This document shows, piece by piece, positions 1 through 12,000 of a DNA stretch of 64,000 nucleotides. Position numbers and translations under genes: made by a program. Below the pieces are notes generated by a model. That model saw nothing but the letters and a program-made list of their open reading frames with translations, was not told the DNA's origin and did no database searches. This DNA comes from Gonium pectorale. Its lineage: Eukaryota > Chlorophyta > Chlorophyceae > Chlamydomonadales > Volvocaceae. Numbering within the stretch: position 1 is the stretch's first letter; every line of letters starts with the position of its first letter. The stretch is from contig LSYV01000064.1 in the NCBI GenBank assembly GCA_001584585.1, positions 148,654 through 212,653 on the forward strand, written 5' to 3'.

Positions 1-3000
1 GGCCAGCGTCGCCCGCCGTGCCCGGCCGCCCACCACCGCGCTCCGCCGGCCGCCGCCTGCGCCGCCACCCTGACGACCCCCGCACGCCGCCGCCGCCGGA
101 GGCGCGGCCGCTAGGCGAGGCCGAACGAGCGGCGCCCGGTCCCGTCAGCGGCGGCGGCATTCCCGACACTGGCCGCGAGGGCGGCACGCGGCCCGCCATG
201 CTGACCACATCCCCGGGGGAGTACGGCCCTGCCCCGGGGTCGTGCTCGCCGTCGGCGTCGCCGCCGCCGCCGGTGCCGCCCCGAATGGCCATCTCCCGCT
301 CTTGCGCATCGGGCGAGTGCGCCAATCCCAGCCCGGTGCCGTGCCTGTGGCGGATGCCTGCCTGGCGCTCCAGCGCCAGGTAGCGCGCCTGCAGCTCCCG
401 CAGTGACACCAGCGCCGCGTCGAAGCGGTCGTGGAGGGCGCGGTTGTCCTGCTGGGCAACCTGTTATAGGGAGGGGGGGAATCGGTGCGCGGGGACAAGG
501 GGTAAGCGGGTGCAGGGGAAGAGGGAGCGGAATGGACAGGCAGGCGCGGGCCGGCCGGCCTTGCCGTACTCAGCCTCCGGGCGAGCGGAGCGGTGCCCAT
601 AGGGTTAACTTACAGCAGTGAATATGAGGCTGCTGTTTGAGCTGAAGAATGAGCCCCGAAAGGGAATGAGGGGCGTCAAGGTCGGAGTCCCCGCCGTGCG
701 GCCCAGGCCCCCCGCCCCCAGCGTGTGGCCCCCCACCCTCGCTCCGAGCTGGGCCGGGTCCAGCCGAGCGCAGTCGCGCGAGCGGGGGTTGGGCCTCGGG
801 CTTCCCACCTCACTCTCGCTTCGTCCACTCCGCCCTTAGAAGAAGAACAAGACAAGAGGATAGTATAGGAAGGGCTAGCGATGCATGCCACTCTAAAGCC
901 GCCGCCCGCCCGCTATTAACCTCTCAACCCTAACCGCCCCCCCCCGCCCGCCGCTCAACCCACCCCACCCCACCTGCAGCTCCCGGAGCAGCTGGCTGTT
1001 CTGCTGCATGCCGCTCCGCTGCGTCACGCGGGCGGTGCGCCGGTCCTGGTCCAGCCGCCACTGCAGCAGCACAACGCGCGTCTCCGCGGCCGCCGCCGCC
1101 GCCACCGCCTCCGTCACCGCGTCGCGCGCGCCCGCCGCCGCCCGCGGGTCGCCCAGGCAGTACTTGCGCACCAGGCCGTCCAGCGCCTTCTGCCGCGCGG
1201 AGCGTCCGTGCACGGAGCGGTCGTCCGGCTGCTGCATGGCCTGCGGGGAGCGGGGGGGGGGCAGAGGGGGAGCGGAGAGCGTGGGGGGTGGGGGTTCAGG
1301 AGAGCGAGTCGGCTTCTGAACCAGCATCCAAGGCACCTTCCAAGATTGGAGGCCCTTCCCGAAGAGTCGGGATGCGTCGCCTGCCCGCCCACTGCCGCCC
1401 GAGGCTGGCCCACCCCGCCCACCCGCCCCCGCCCGCCCCTGCGCAGCGTGCCTGGTATAGGTCCTGGCTGAAGGCGGTGATGGCCGCCTCCTGCAGCTCG
1501 CAGCGGCGCTTGGTGTCTGCCAGCTCGGTCTTGGTGGCCCGCAGCGAGGCGTCCTTCTCCGCCAGGTGCCGCCCCAGCAGCTGCACGCGGGTCATCTGGC
1601 CCAGCAGCTCCTTGCCGTGGCCGTCGAGCTCGCCCTGAGAGGGGGTGGCGGGGTGGGGGAGGGTCTTACTATGGCAACATGAGCATTCTTAATGGAGAGG
1701 CTCGCCAACTGCATAATCCACGGGCGCAGTGTGAGACGTGTTGGGCAGGGCAGTGGGCCCAAGCGTGCGGCACCTTCCCCCCCATTCCCCCCCTCCGCCC
1801 CACCCCGCCCCGCTGACAGCGGCAGCGCTGAGCGGGCCGCGCGTGTCTACAGAGGGCGGCGTGCGACGAGGTTCCGGCACCCAGCTGAGTCCCGTTTCAC
1901 CGTCGGCCCCTTTGCCCAACCCTCAGCTTCCTGTTTACCTGTAGCCGGGCGATCTCCTCGTTCTGCGGCTCCATCGCTTTGGCCATGTTGTCCGCCTGGT
2001 GAAGAGGCAAGGGGAGGGGAGGGGCGGGGGAGGGCGCGCATGGGGACACTGTGTTCAACGTGATTTTGAGTAGTAGGTGACTGTGTGCCGCTCGGTGGGT
2101 GGGCCAGGGCGGCTCAGGAAGCGCGCTCGCCATGTCGGGGCGCGGGCGGGCGGGGACCAGAGCCTGGACTACACGGGTGTTGGTCACAATGGACCACCAA
2201 GAGCAGATTCCGCTCAGCCCCGACCATGCCGTACCTTGTACGACAGCACGAACTTGTGCTTCTCGAGGTCCTGCACCTTGCGCCTTAGCTGCTGTATGGT
2301 GCCGTAGTTGTCTGCGGCATCAACGGCAGTCGTTCAGGTCCTTCGCCAGTGCTTCAGAATGCTCCGTGCACCGGCTGCGTACGCGCCTTAGAAACCATTC
2401 TACGCAGCGAACTAGCTTGAGGCAGGCAATGAGCAAGGTTGGGTCCTTAGCTCCGCTTCCCCTCCCCCTTTCCCCCTCCCCGCTTCCCCCGCCCCGTTCT
2501 CTCCACACACTCATCCATAACCTGGGCACGCCTTCCAACCCTGTGAGAACACCCCCCCCCACACACACATACACACCCTAGGCTCCGTACCTGCGTTGAC
2601 CTTGTCGCGCTCCTCCAGCTCGCGGGTGAGCTTGGAGATGGTCAGCCGCAGCTCCTCGCTCTGCTCGCGCAGGGCGGCGTTGTCGGCCGTCAGCTTGTCC
2701 ATGCGCTTCAGGTCGAGCGTCTTGTCCGCTGGCGGGAGGCAAGAGGAGGGGAGGAGGCTACACCGCGTTAGGGGTGAAGGGACGGTTCTGTGTGGGGTGC
2801 CGGGGAGGCCAGGCATAAGGCTCGCCACGGCTGTCGCATGGGCGCCGCAGCGTGAAGAGGGAGGCACTTCGCTTCCGGGCCAGGACCAGCAGGTGACAAG
2901 GCGACAGAAGGCCCGTAGCCGAGCCGCAGGCGGGTGGATGTCCGGACCAGGCTGGGCGGGAAGAGACCGGGGGCTGCGTCGCCCTACCCGAAGGAAGTGG

Positions 3001-6000
3001 CCCGACAGCTTCGTCGGCCCGGACTGGCCCCCACCCGCCGCTGGCCTGCCCATCCGCCCCTTCCACCAGGCCCGCCCGCCCGCCCGCCCGCCCGCCCGCC
3101 CGCCCGCCCGCCCGCCCGCCCGCCCGGCCCGCACCCACCCTTGAGCCGCAGGTTGGTCCGCTTGAGGATGTTGTTGTCGGCCTTGAGCCGCTGCTCGCGC
3201 GTCTCGGCGGCCTCCTGCAGCACCTGGATCTTGTCGTTGATGCGCTCGCTGTGGTCCTCAAAGTCCTCCTCGGCCTGCGGACGTGAAGTAGCGGGGCCGG
3301 GCGGGCGGGGTTAGGGCGGGTTCTCGGAAAGCATGTCTGCGATCGAACGTAGCCGCAAACGCAAGGCAGCTCTGGTCCTTGAAACGCCCGCACGATGAGG
3401 AGCTGCGAGGTCAGCGGTTGCTCATGACAGTCCAGCTGTAGACCAGGAGGATCGGCCGCTCCTCCCAGGGGGGCAGCCATGGGTGGGCCCTGTCCCGCGC
3501 CGCCATGGCTCGCCCTTCGCCCACGTTGCGCTGATCCCCAGTGCAACGCAAGCAACTGCAGAGGCTGAACCCATCGCCGGCAGCCGAATCTGCAATTAGA
3601 AGTCCTAACCACGACCGCAACCGCAACCGCTGCAGCCGCAGCCGCGGGCCCCACCTGCTTGACGTACTCGTTGAAGAAGCGCTCCGCCTCGGTGCGCGCG
3701 TCGCCGGCGTCCGCCAACCGGGCATCCAGGGCCGCCAGCGCCTCCGCGTGGGCAGCCTCCATCTCCTGCGGAGGGCGTACGGGCCGCCGTTTGCCCGCCG
3801 CGCGCGCGGGACGGTAGTGTGCGCGTGAGCGGGGTGGCAGCCCGGATGCGGATGAAACTCTTGCTGCAGCGCGCGACCCCACCTCACGGACTGCTCGCAC
3901 CCCAACCCGCACCTTGCGGGGGTGTAGGCCCCGGTAGCTAGGGCGGGGCAGGGGCAGCGGCTCTGCTGACGAGGTATGCGGGTGGCCGGGTGGCGGGTGG
4001 CGGGTGGGCTGAAGGGACTGGCAGGCATGGCGCGCGGGCTGGTCACCCGAGGCCATGTGCCCGCCTGGCCCCTGGGGCCCCACCGCTCCTTGGCGCCGCC
4101 GTCCCCCCAGCCGCTGTCCCCACACCCCCAAACGACCGTCCCCCCCACCTGTATCTGCCTGGCGTGCTCGTCCTTCAGCCGCCGAATCGCCTCGTCAGCC
4201 TTGAATGTGGCGTCGTCGCGCGCGGCGGCCATTAGCCGCACCTGCGCGCCAGAGGGGGGCGGTGGTTAAGTTCAGTGGCGGTTGGGGCATTGCGACGTGC
4301 GCGTGTGGGAACGGGAAGATTGTGTGGGATTCGGAAGGGTGAAGCACATTGCGACTGAGGGCAGTGCTGACGGTTACAATGCTTACAGTAACCGTAGCCA
4401 CCATGCAACCTGCAACCTGCATCCTGCCTCACGCAGTCCGCACCTTGTCGGCCTCCACCGCCAGCCGCTTCTCGTACAGCATCTCCAGCTCCTCCGCAGC
4501 CGACATGTGGGCTGACTCGAGCTCCTGCGCGCGGGAATATCGCAACACTTGGAACGGAATGGGTACACGACGCGGACACTTGCTGCACTCACGCTGGGGG
4601 CCTTTCCGCGGCTCTCGCGCGCCCTCCGCGTCCTCCGCCTCCGCCTTCCTCCCCCTACCCCATGGTCCCTTTCAACCAGCCTGGACGCCTCCTATACTCT
4701 TGCCCATGCAACGCCCACAATTCCCGACGAGTCAACGACGTTGTCTACGTGGCCCCGCCCTCCGAGCCGCGCGCTCTCCGGTGGCCGTACCTTGACCACC
4801 CGCCGCTCCAGAAGCTTGGCGTCCTCCTGCGGCCGCAGCGGGGCACGTTGGGAAAGAGAGGGGCTTGTGGGAAATGGATTGCGCTGGAATGTAATACTAA
4901 TGGTCACCAGAAGCATTCGGGGAGGGGCGGGCGCGGTGGGACGCGAGATTAACATGGAGCAACCTGGCTACAGCGCGCACGGCCCTCCCCGCCCGTCGGC
5001 CGCCGGCGACCGGCCATGGAACCCAGCGCCACATGAAATCCATCTCCGCCCCGCACCCTACACCCCGCACCGCGTGTTCGCACTGCAACGGTGCACTGCT
5101 GCTTTTCCCTTCGCCTTCCCCCTGCCTGCTGCAGCACGCCCTGGGCCCTACAACCCACGCCCTGACCACGGCTCTGAAGTCGTCCCATCTTGCCCCGCCC
5201 CGCGCCCTTACCTGCATCTTGGCAACGGTTGCGTCGCGCTCCCGCACCGCCTGCCGCGCCGCCTCCAGCTGTCCCTCCAGCGAGCTGATGGTGTCCCGGA
5301 GCACCTGGCAGGCGCGGAAGGCCTGCGGGCGAGCGGGCGGGCGGACGTTTGGTGGTGGTGGATGCAATGTGCATCCGTTACTACCTTCAGTTGAGATCCC
5401 GGCGGTACAACAGGCACACCTTAAAGAGATCGCGCATACACACACGGATATAAGGGGTGATGGGCCTTTGGCCCACATATTCACACCACCCCGCATGTGC
5501 GGGTTCAATGAAGGCGGAGGCGCGTCTGCGGGTCACTACCTGCCTCGCTCGCCCTGCGCCTCCCCACCCCTCCCTACCTTGACCCGTTCGGCCTTGCCGG
5601 CCCGCAGCACTGCACCATGCCCCGGGCCCTACATCAAGACACTGCGTCCTCCCGCCACCTTCCCCACGCCCCACGCCCCGCTCCCGTCTCGCACCCCCCC
5701 ACCTGGTACTCCGCCTCGCTGCGCGCGCTGCCCACCAGCGCCGCCACCTCCACCACCTTTTCCCGCAGCGTCAGCAGCCGCTCCTCCGGAATGGTCACGA
5801 TGAAGGGCACCGAGTTGGGCGGCGGAGGGCCGCCGAGCGCCGCAGCCGCGGCCGCGGTGGCACCGCCTCCGGCCGACCCGCCCGACGCCTGCGGGCCCAG
5901 CCCTCCCGCTCCGGCTCCCGCGCCGCCCAGCAGTGCCGCAGCCAGGCTGTGTGAGGGCCGCACCAGGTGGCTGTGGCGCGCCGCCGCCAGCTGCAGCTGC

Positions 6001-9000
6001 TGCGCCGCCTCCAGCAGCACGCCGTCCAGCACCAGCGCCACGCTGCTCATCAGCACGCAGCCGTCGGCGCTGCGAGCGGGAGCAGTGGGGGACGCAAGGG
6101 GGGCAGGGGATAGGGACGGGGAATCAGGATGAGGGGTGGGGATAGGGGGCCGGGATAGGGGCGGGGCAGGGAAAGGCCAGGGGGGGGCGGTTGGGGTAGG
6201 GCAGCGGAGCACCGCAAGCTGGAGGTCACGTGGCGCTCTCCTGTCTCCACCAGGGAGGTGACCGGTGAATGCCCTAATTGGTGCGGAAGCGGGCGTGCTG
6301 TACCTGGCTGCCGGTGGCGGTTATGGGCGGCCTGAAGCGACCACCCCTGACGCGCCGGCCCCTGGCACCGCTACAGCTTCGCCTGGTTCGGTACCGCTCC
6401 GCCGCACACACGCACCCCTCTTCCACCTGCACCAACGCCCCATGCAGGTATGCGGCCCCGTATTGGCCACCAATGGCATCTATGTTACATCAGTGCCCAT
6501 ACGTGCTTGCTAGCACCTCGGCACAGCCCAACCATCGTCTTCCCAAGACCACACAAGCAGCCGTCAAGTCGTTCGGCATCGACGGTACGCATCGACGGCA
6601 GCGCTACCCGCCTGCTCTCCCTCCCCACCCGCGCCCCACGCCACCCTATTCTCGCATACTCGTTTTCCCTCGGAGCACCCACACATCCACCCGCACCCCC
6701 CCAACGCACCCCCCCCCCACACACACCCACCCACCTGGCGGTGAAGAGCAGCCCCTTGGTGGGCAGCAGCACCATGCGGGTGATGCCGCCGCCTGCCGCC
6801 GAGTGGAGCGGGTAGGGGTGCGGCGGGGGCGCCAGCGCGGCAAAGCCGGGCCGCGGAGGCAGCGTGGGCGGCCAGGCGTGGGACACCACCGCGCCGCTGT
6901 CGTCGGCGGCAAGGTACACCTTGGGGGGATGGGGTCAGAGAACAGAGGTTTGACGTGCCCCAGCTGACATTCAGCAAGTGCGGGATGGATCATAGAGAAG
7001 ATCGGCGGGCGGGCGGTCATTTCCCTTTGCGATGGTGGTGTTGTCGGTGCGCTGGCGGCCTGCGCAGGACTGCGCTGGAGGACTGCGGCCCGCGCCGGGT
7101 CCTGTGGACTACTCGACGCGTCGCGAATGTACCGCCTGCAGCGCGAGCCCCTCCCAGTGTCCGAGCCACAACTCCCACCGCCCACCGCCGAACTGGGTCT
7201 GCACGAAATGTGTGCCCAGGCGACAGCTGACCCCTGGCCCTCGCCCCAGCGCATTTATCCTTATGTTGGCTCCTCTGGCCCGAACGTCTGGCCGGATCCC
7301 GTCCCTCGCCCCCTGTCCCCTCCCACCCCCTGCCCCCCGTACCTTGTCCGCCCCCAGCAGGCAGGCCGGCGCGTACTGCCCCCCCCGGCACGCCACCTCG
7401 TACTCCACCTTGCCCGCCAGCACCTGCGGCAGACGGGCGCGGGGGGCAACCGTGTGGGACGGGGAATGGGGACGGGGCAAAATCCAGACAACGGCGACAC
7501 ACACACACACACACACACAGGAAGGGAAGGAAACATGGGACGAATGCCACGTTGTGCGAAGGGAACAAAGATGACGACAAGCCTGGAGGGGGGTTGTGCA
7601 CCCGAACCCGCACCCGCAGTCGGCGCACCTGATATGCTACTTGAGGACACGCGAGGCCGCCTGGATGGTGAAGCTCTAAGGCGGGGTTCATTATGCCGCC
7701 TCCTAAGTGCCCCGCCCTCCTATTGCACCCCCGCGCCACCCCGCGCATCGCGCCTGCACCCACCTGCACGCACCGCCCGTCCGCCGTGCGCGCGACAGCG
7801 CCACCTGCGGCGCAGGGAAGGGAATGCGGTAGCACCGACGCACCGACATCATCTTGGGGACATATGGACGGGTGATGCAGCACGGACAGGTAGGTAACCC
7901 AGCACCACGCAGACCGCCACCTCGCCAAGCCATAGCCTTCTCCTTCTCCCGTGTTATCAGCATCAGCCCTTGACCGCTTCGCTGAACATACTCCAACCTA
8001 CCGCTCTCTCCCTTTCTCCCTGCCGTACATGACCGCTGAAGCACCCGGGACCCCATCCTCTGGCATGCCCCCGCCCTCGCTCCCCCGCCCTCGCTGCCTT
8101 CGCTGCCCCCTTCTCACCCGCCTCCCTGTTGTACATGACCACCGAGCTGAACGCCGCCTGCTTGTCCACGTGCTCCATCTCCACCAGCCGCGTGTGGGTG
8201 GCCAGGTCCCAAAAGTAGCTGTAGCATAGCGGGGAAAGGCGTGTGGCCGGCGGGGGACGTGGAATCAGAGATGGTGCGAGATGGTGCGAGACGACGGGGC
8301 ATGGGAGGGGCAGGCTTCCAAAGTTGCTGAGGCGGTGTGGGTGTGCGATTGTGGATGCGATGGCGGTAGTAGTGGGAAGGGCAGGGCCAGGAAGCGAGAG
8401 GCACAGTTGGAAGGGTGAGCACGAAGGGCCGCTGAAAGCTGCACGGATTCGCCCCTGGACCACCCCCCTCCCCCGCATCAGCAGCCGCTCCTGCGTGCCC
8501 GGCACTGCTCATGTTTGGCGTCGCTCCAATGCCCGCCGCGCCCGTGTCCCCAGCCGCCACACCGCTCTTGCTCCCCCCACACCGCTCTGCTCTATCGGTC
8601 CCGCGCTCGCGGCGGCACTCACACAGCGCCGCCCGTCCCGGTGGACACCAGCATGCGGTCGTCGGCGGAGAAGGCCAGGTCGGTGACGGGCGAGGCGTGC
8701 CCGCGCAGCGCCGCCAGCTGCGGCTGGCCGTGGTAGGTGGCGTGCAGCAGGATGGCGTTGTTGCGGCCCACCGCCGCGAACAGCGCGCCGCCGGTGGAGA
8801 AGCGGACCACGGAGGCGCGCTTGAGGGGCGCCTCGAACACGGGCTCCAGCGCGTCCTGGGCGGGGGGGGGGCGGGGGCGGGGGCGGAGAGGGGATTTTGA
8901 TAGGGAAAGGGTATGCACAGCGACGAGCTGGGCACCAGCAGCGTTTGTCCTGGGGGAAGCGTTAGAGAAGGGGGCGTGTCAAGGTGGCGGGGCGGGGTTG

Positions 9001-12000
9001 GGTGGGATATGGGGGCAGTGATCGGGTGGGGGGAGCTGAAAGAACGGATAGATGCGGCCTGGCGGGCGGGCGTGCTGGTCAGGGGCGGCTGGCTCGGCTG
9101 ACGCCAAGTCGGGGCCGGCCAGGGGGAGGGGAGCGTCTGCCAGTGGAACGCTGGTCCCTGAAAGTCTGACCCATAGCGTTGGCCAATGCCGCAGCCCGGA
9201 CGGATCGCTCCCGGGCTGCTGCCGTGCCTCTGCGGCGCTGTGCCCGCCGGCCTCAGAGCTGTCCCGATTCGATGTGCATCGCGTGCTCGCCAAGTGAGGG
9301 GCTACCGCTGCCGCGTATGCATCGGCCCCGCCCCGCTGGCCCACCCTCCACCCCCGGGGGACATACACTCCACGCTTCATCTCCCAGCGTGAGGCCCCCT
9401 CCCAGCGCGCCCCAACCCGCCAAACCCTCCCCGCAAACGACCCTCCCGCCCTCGCCACCCTGATCCCCACCAGCAGTATGTGGTACATGCGGATCTTGTC
9501 GAACAGCCCCAGCAGCAGCAGCTGGCCGCCAGGGTGCATGTCCAGGCAGGACGGCTCCTCGTCCAGCGTGAGGGAGGCCACGCAGCGGCGCGCCTCGTAG
9601 TGCCACACGCGGAGCTGGCGGTCGTCTGCCGAGGCGGCCGCCAGCAGCGGCACGGTGGAGGAGGCGGCCAGGCCCACCACCCGGCCGGTGAGGAAGCCGC
9701 CCAGCAGCCGCCGGAAGGGCTCGCCCTCCTGCCAGGGATGAGGGTGGAGTGGAATGGGGGTGGGAGGGGGAGCGTTCAGAGGCCGGAAGAACTCCCGCAT
9801 GAACGCTTGTTAAGGGGTGTGGGTGAAGAGACGGAAGCGCGTAAACGGCACAAACCCTAAAAACCCCGATCCCACACGGGAAGGCCACAAGGCCTGCTGA
9901 TCTTGATCCAACCGCCTGAACCCTTCGCTCCCTTCCCCGACACACCCATTCGCGTGCCCCGCACCCCAGCAACCCCCCCCCCATGCCCCCACCCTCCCCA
10001 CCATCCCAGGCCCCCGCCAACCCACCAGCAGCTCCTGCCCCACCACCCCCGCGATGGGCTTCTCCTCCCGCTCCGCCACCACCGCCATGCTGGCCACCAG
10101 CACGTCGCCGGAGGCGCTGACCGCCACCACCTCCTCCTCGCCCGCAGACACGCTCAGCCGCACCAGCGACCGCGGCGCCAGCGCCAGTGCGCCCGGGCCT
10201 GGGCCCGGCCCAGGCCCAAGGCCCGGCCCCCCGGCCGCCAAGAACGACCCTGGCCGCAGGCTGAGGCCGCCGAAGAGCACCGAGCCGGCGCGGCTGCCGG
10301 ACGCGGGCCGCGAGGCGAGGTCGGCCAGGTAAGGGGCGTCCGCGGCGGAGGAGCCGGGTCCGGGGCCGGCGTTGGGTCCGGGCGGCAGGTCGACCGCCAG
10401 GCGGCGCACCAGCACGAAGAGGTCTCGGACGCCCGCCCTGCGGGTTGAGCATGAGGGGCGACGACCGGCATGGGGGGTGAAAGGGAGGGGAGGGGAGGGA
10501 GGTAATGAAGAAGGGAAACGGGTCGCGTCGCGGACACCGAAGCACATAGGAAATAGGAGGGTTAGTGGCCGCCTTGGCGTAGTTGTAGACGACGGAGGTA
10601 CGAGGGAGGGGAGGGCCGGCGGGGTGCGGGGTTGGGGTTCCAAGATGCGGACAGGTACGCCGCATATGCTCACCGATCTGCTCCCAAGCGCCTGGCCTTG
10701 CCTCGCCCACCGCGCCGCCCGTCCCATCCCAGCCATCCCCGACTCGTGAGCGATGCTGTGCGCCTGTCCACTCCAGCCATCCTATGAAGCCCCCATCTGC
10801 CCCACACACACACGTCCGCCGCCTCCGCCCACCTCTTTTGCTCCACCGCGGGCGGCTCGAAGAAGTACACGGTCCCTGAGCTGCCCGCCGCGATGAAGCC
10901 CCGCCCGCGGCACGCCACGCACAGCAGCACCTCCCCCTCCACCTCTGCCCCCGCTCCACCGCTTGCGCCGGCCTCGCTGTCCAGGGAAGCCAGGGCGGCC
11001 GGGGCGGAGCCGGCGGAGGCCAGGAAGCCCGCCGCGCCCGCCGGCCCCAGGGTGGTGGACATGCCGGGCCCGGGCAACGGGGTGACCCGTGTGCTCAGCC
11101 GCACGGTGGCCTCCTGCACCACGTGCACCTGACCGCCCGTCCCCACGGCGGCCAGCATGTTGCCCGGCAGCCAGCACATGGCCGTCAGGTGGGGCGTGTC
11201 CCAGGCCTGGCGGGGTAGAGGTGCAAAAAGGGAATGGGTGATCAAGAGGGGTGGATCATGAAAGGGAGGGGACATTGAAGAGGCGGAGATGTTGCGAAGG
11301 AGTGGGGAGAAGAGGGGGGTGCTCAGTCGGTGGCCCCGCGGTGCGATGACGGGTAGGCATGGTGCCCTCGCCGCGTCCATGCCAGGACAGCGTGACTTGG
11401 GGAAGACGGACAGGGGTAGGGTGTCCCTAGGCCATGCCGGTGGGGAGCGCGAGCCAGAGCTGCCGGCCTGGAGGCCTGACGCAACAGCAGGGGCACAGGG
11501 GAGCGGCCCTGCTGCCGGTCCGGGTGCACCCGCTCCCCTTCCCCCTGCCTACCCCCCTCCCTCCCTTCCCCCTGCCTACCCCCGTCCCTCCCTTCCCCCT
11601 GCCTACCCCCCTCCCTCCCTTCCCGCTCCCCGCCCACCGGTGGCCCGGGCAGCGGCTTGAGGTAGTCGTGGTCCAGGTCCAGCCGGTGGTGGCTGATGCT
11701 GGTGGGCCCCAGCACCGCCAGCATCATGTCGTCCACGGGGCTGAACAGAGACGACAGGACGGGCCGCAGGTCCAGGCGGAGCGAGGCCAGCACCTGGGGC
11801 GGCGGGAGGGAGTGGAGGACGATGGGCGAGGGGGAGGGAGAGGGGGTAATGAAGAAGGGAAACGGGTCGCGTCACGGACACCGAATCGGGAGAGGGAGAG
11901 GGGGTTTACACAGTCCCTCGAAGGAAGGGGAGCGAGTGGGCTACGACGATTTGGCCGCGGCGGTGAGATGACGTAAGTCAGGGAAGGGGCATGGGAGCCC

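Noticed and set aside
18..383. 121-codon plus-strand frame
   Set aside because: Antisense of the last CFAP57 exon in the window.
2758..4131. 457-codon minus frame
   Set aside because: Crosses several CFAP57 introns including the CCCG repeat. The true exons here are short and in other frames.
7499..7520. Tandem repeats as CRISPR-like arrays
   Set aside because: These are simple microsatellites without spacers, in a eukaryotic genome.
9253..10959. 568-codon open frame on the minus strand
   Set aside because: It runs through exons and introns of the CFAP57-like gene in a wrong frame. High GC leaves few stops, and the correct frames here give WD-repeat motifs.
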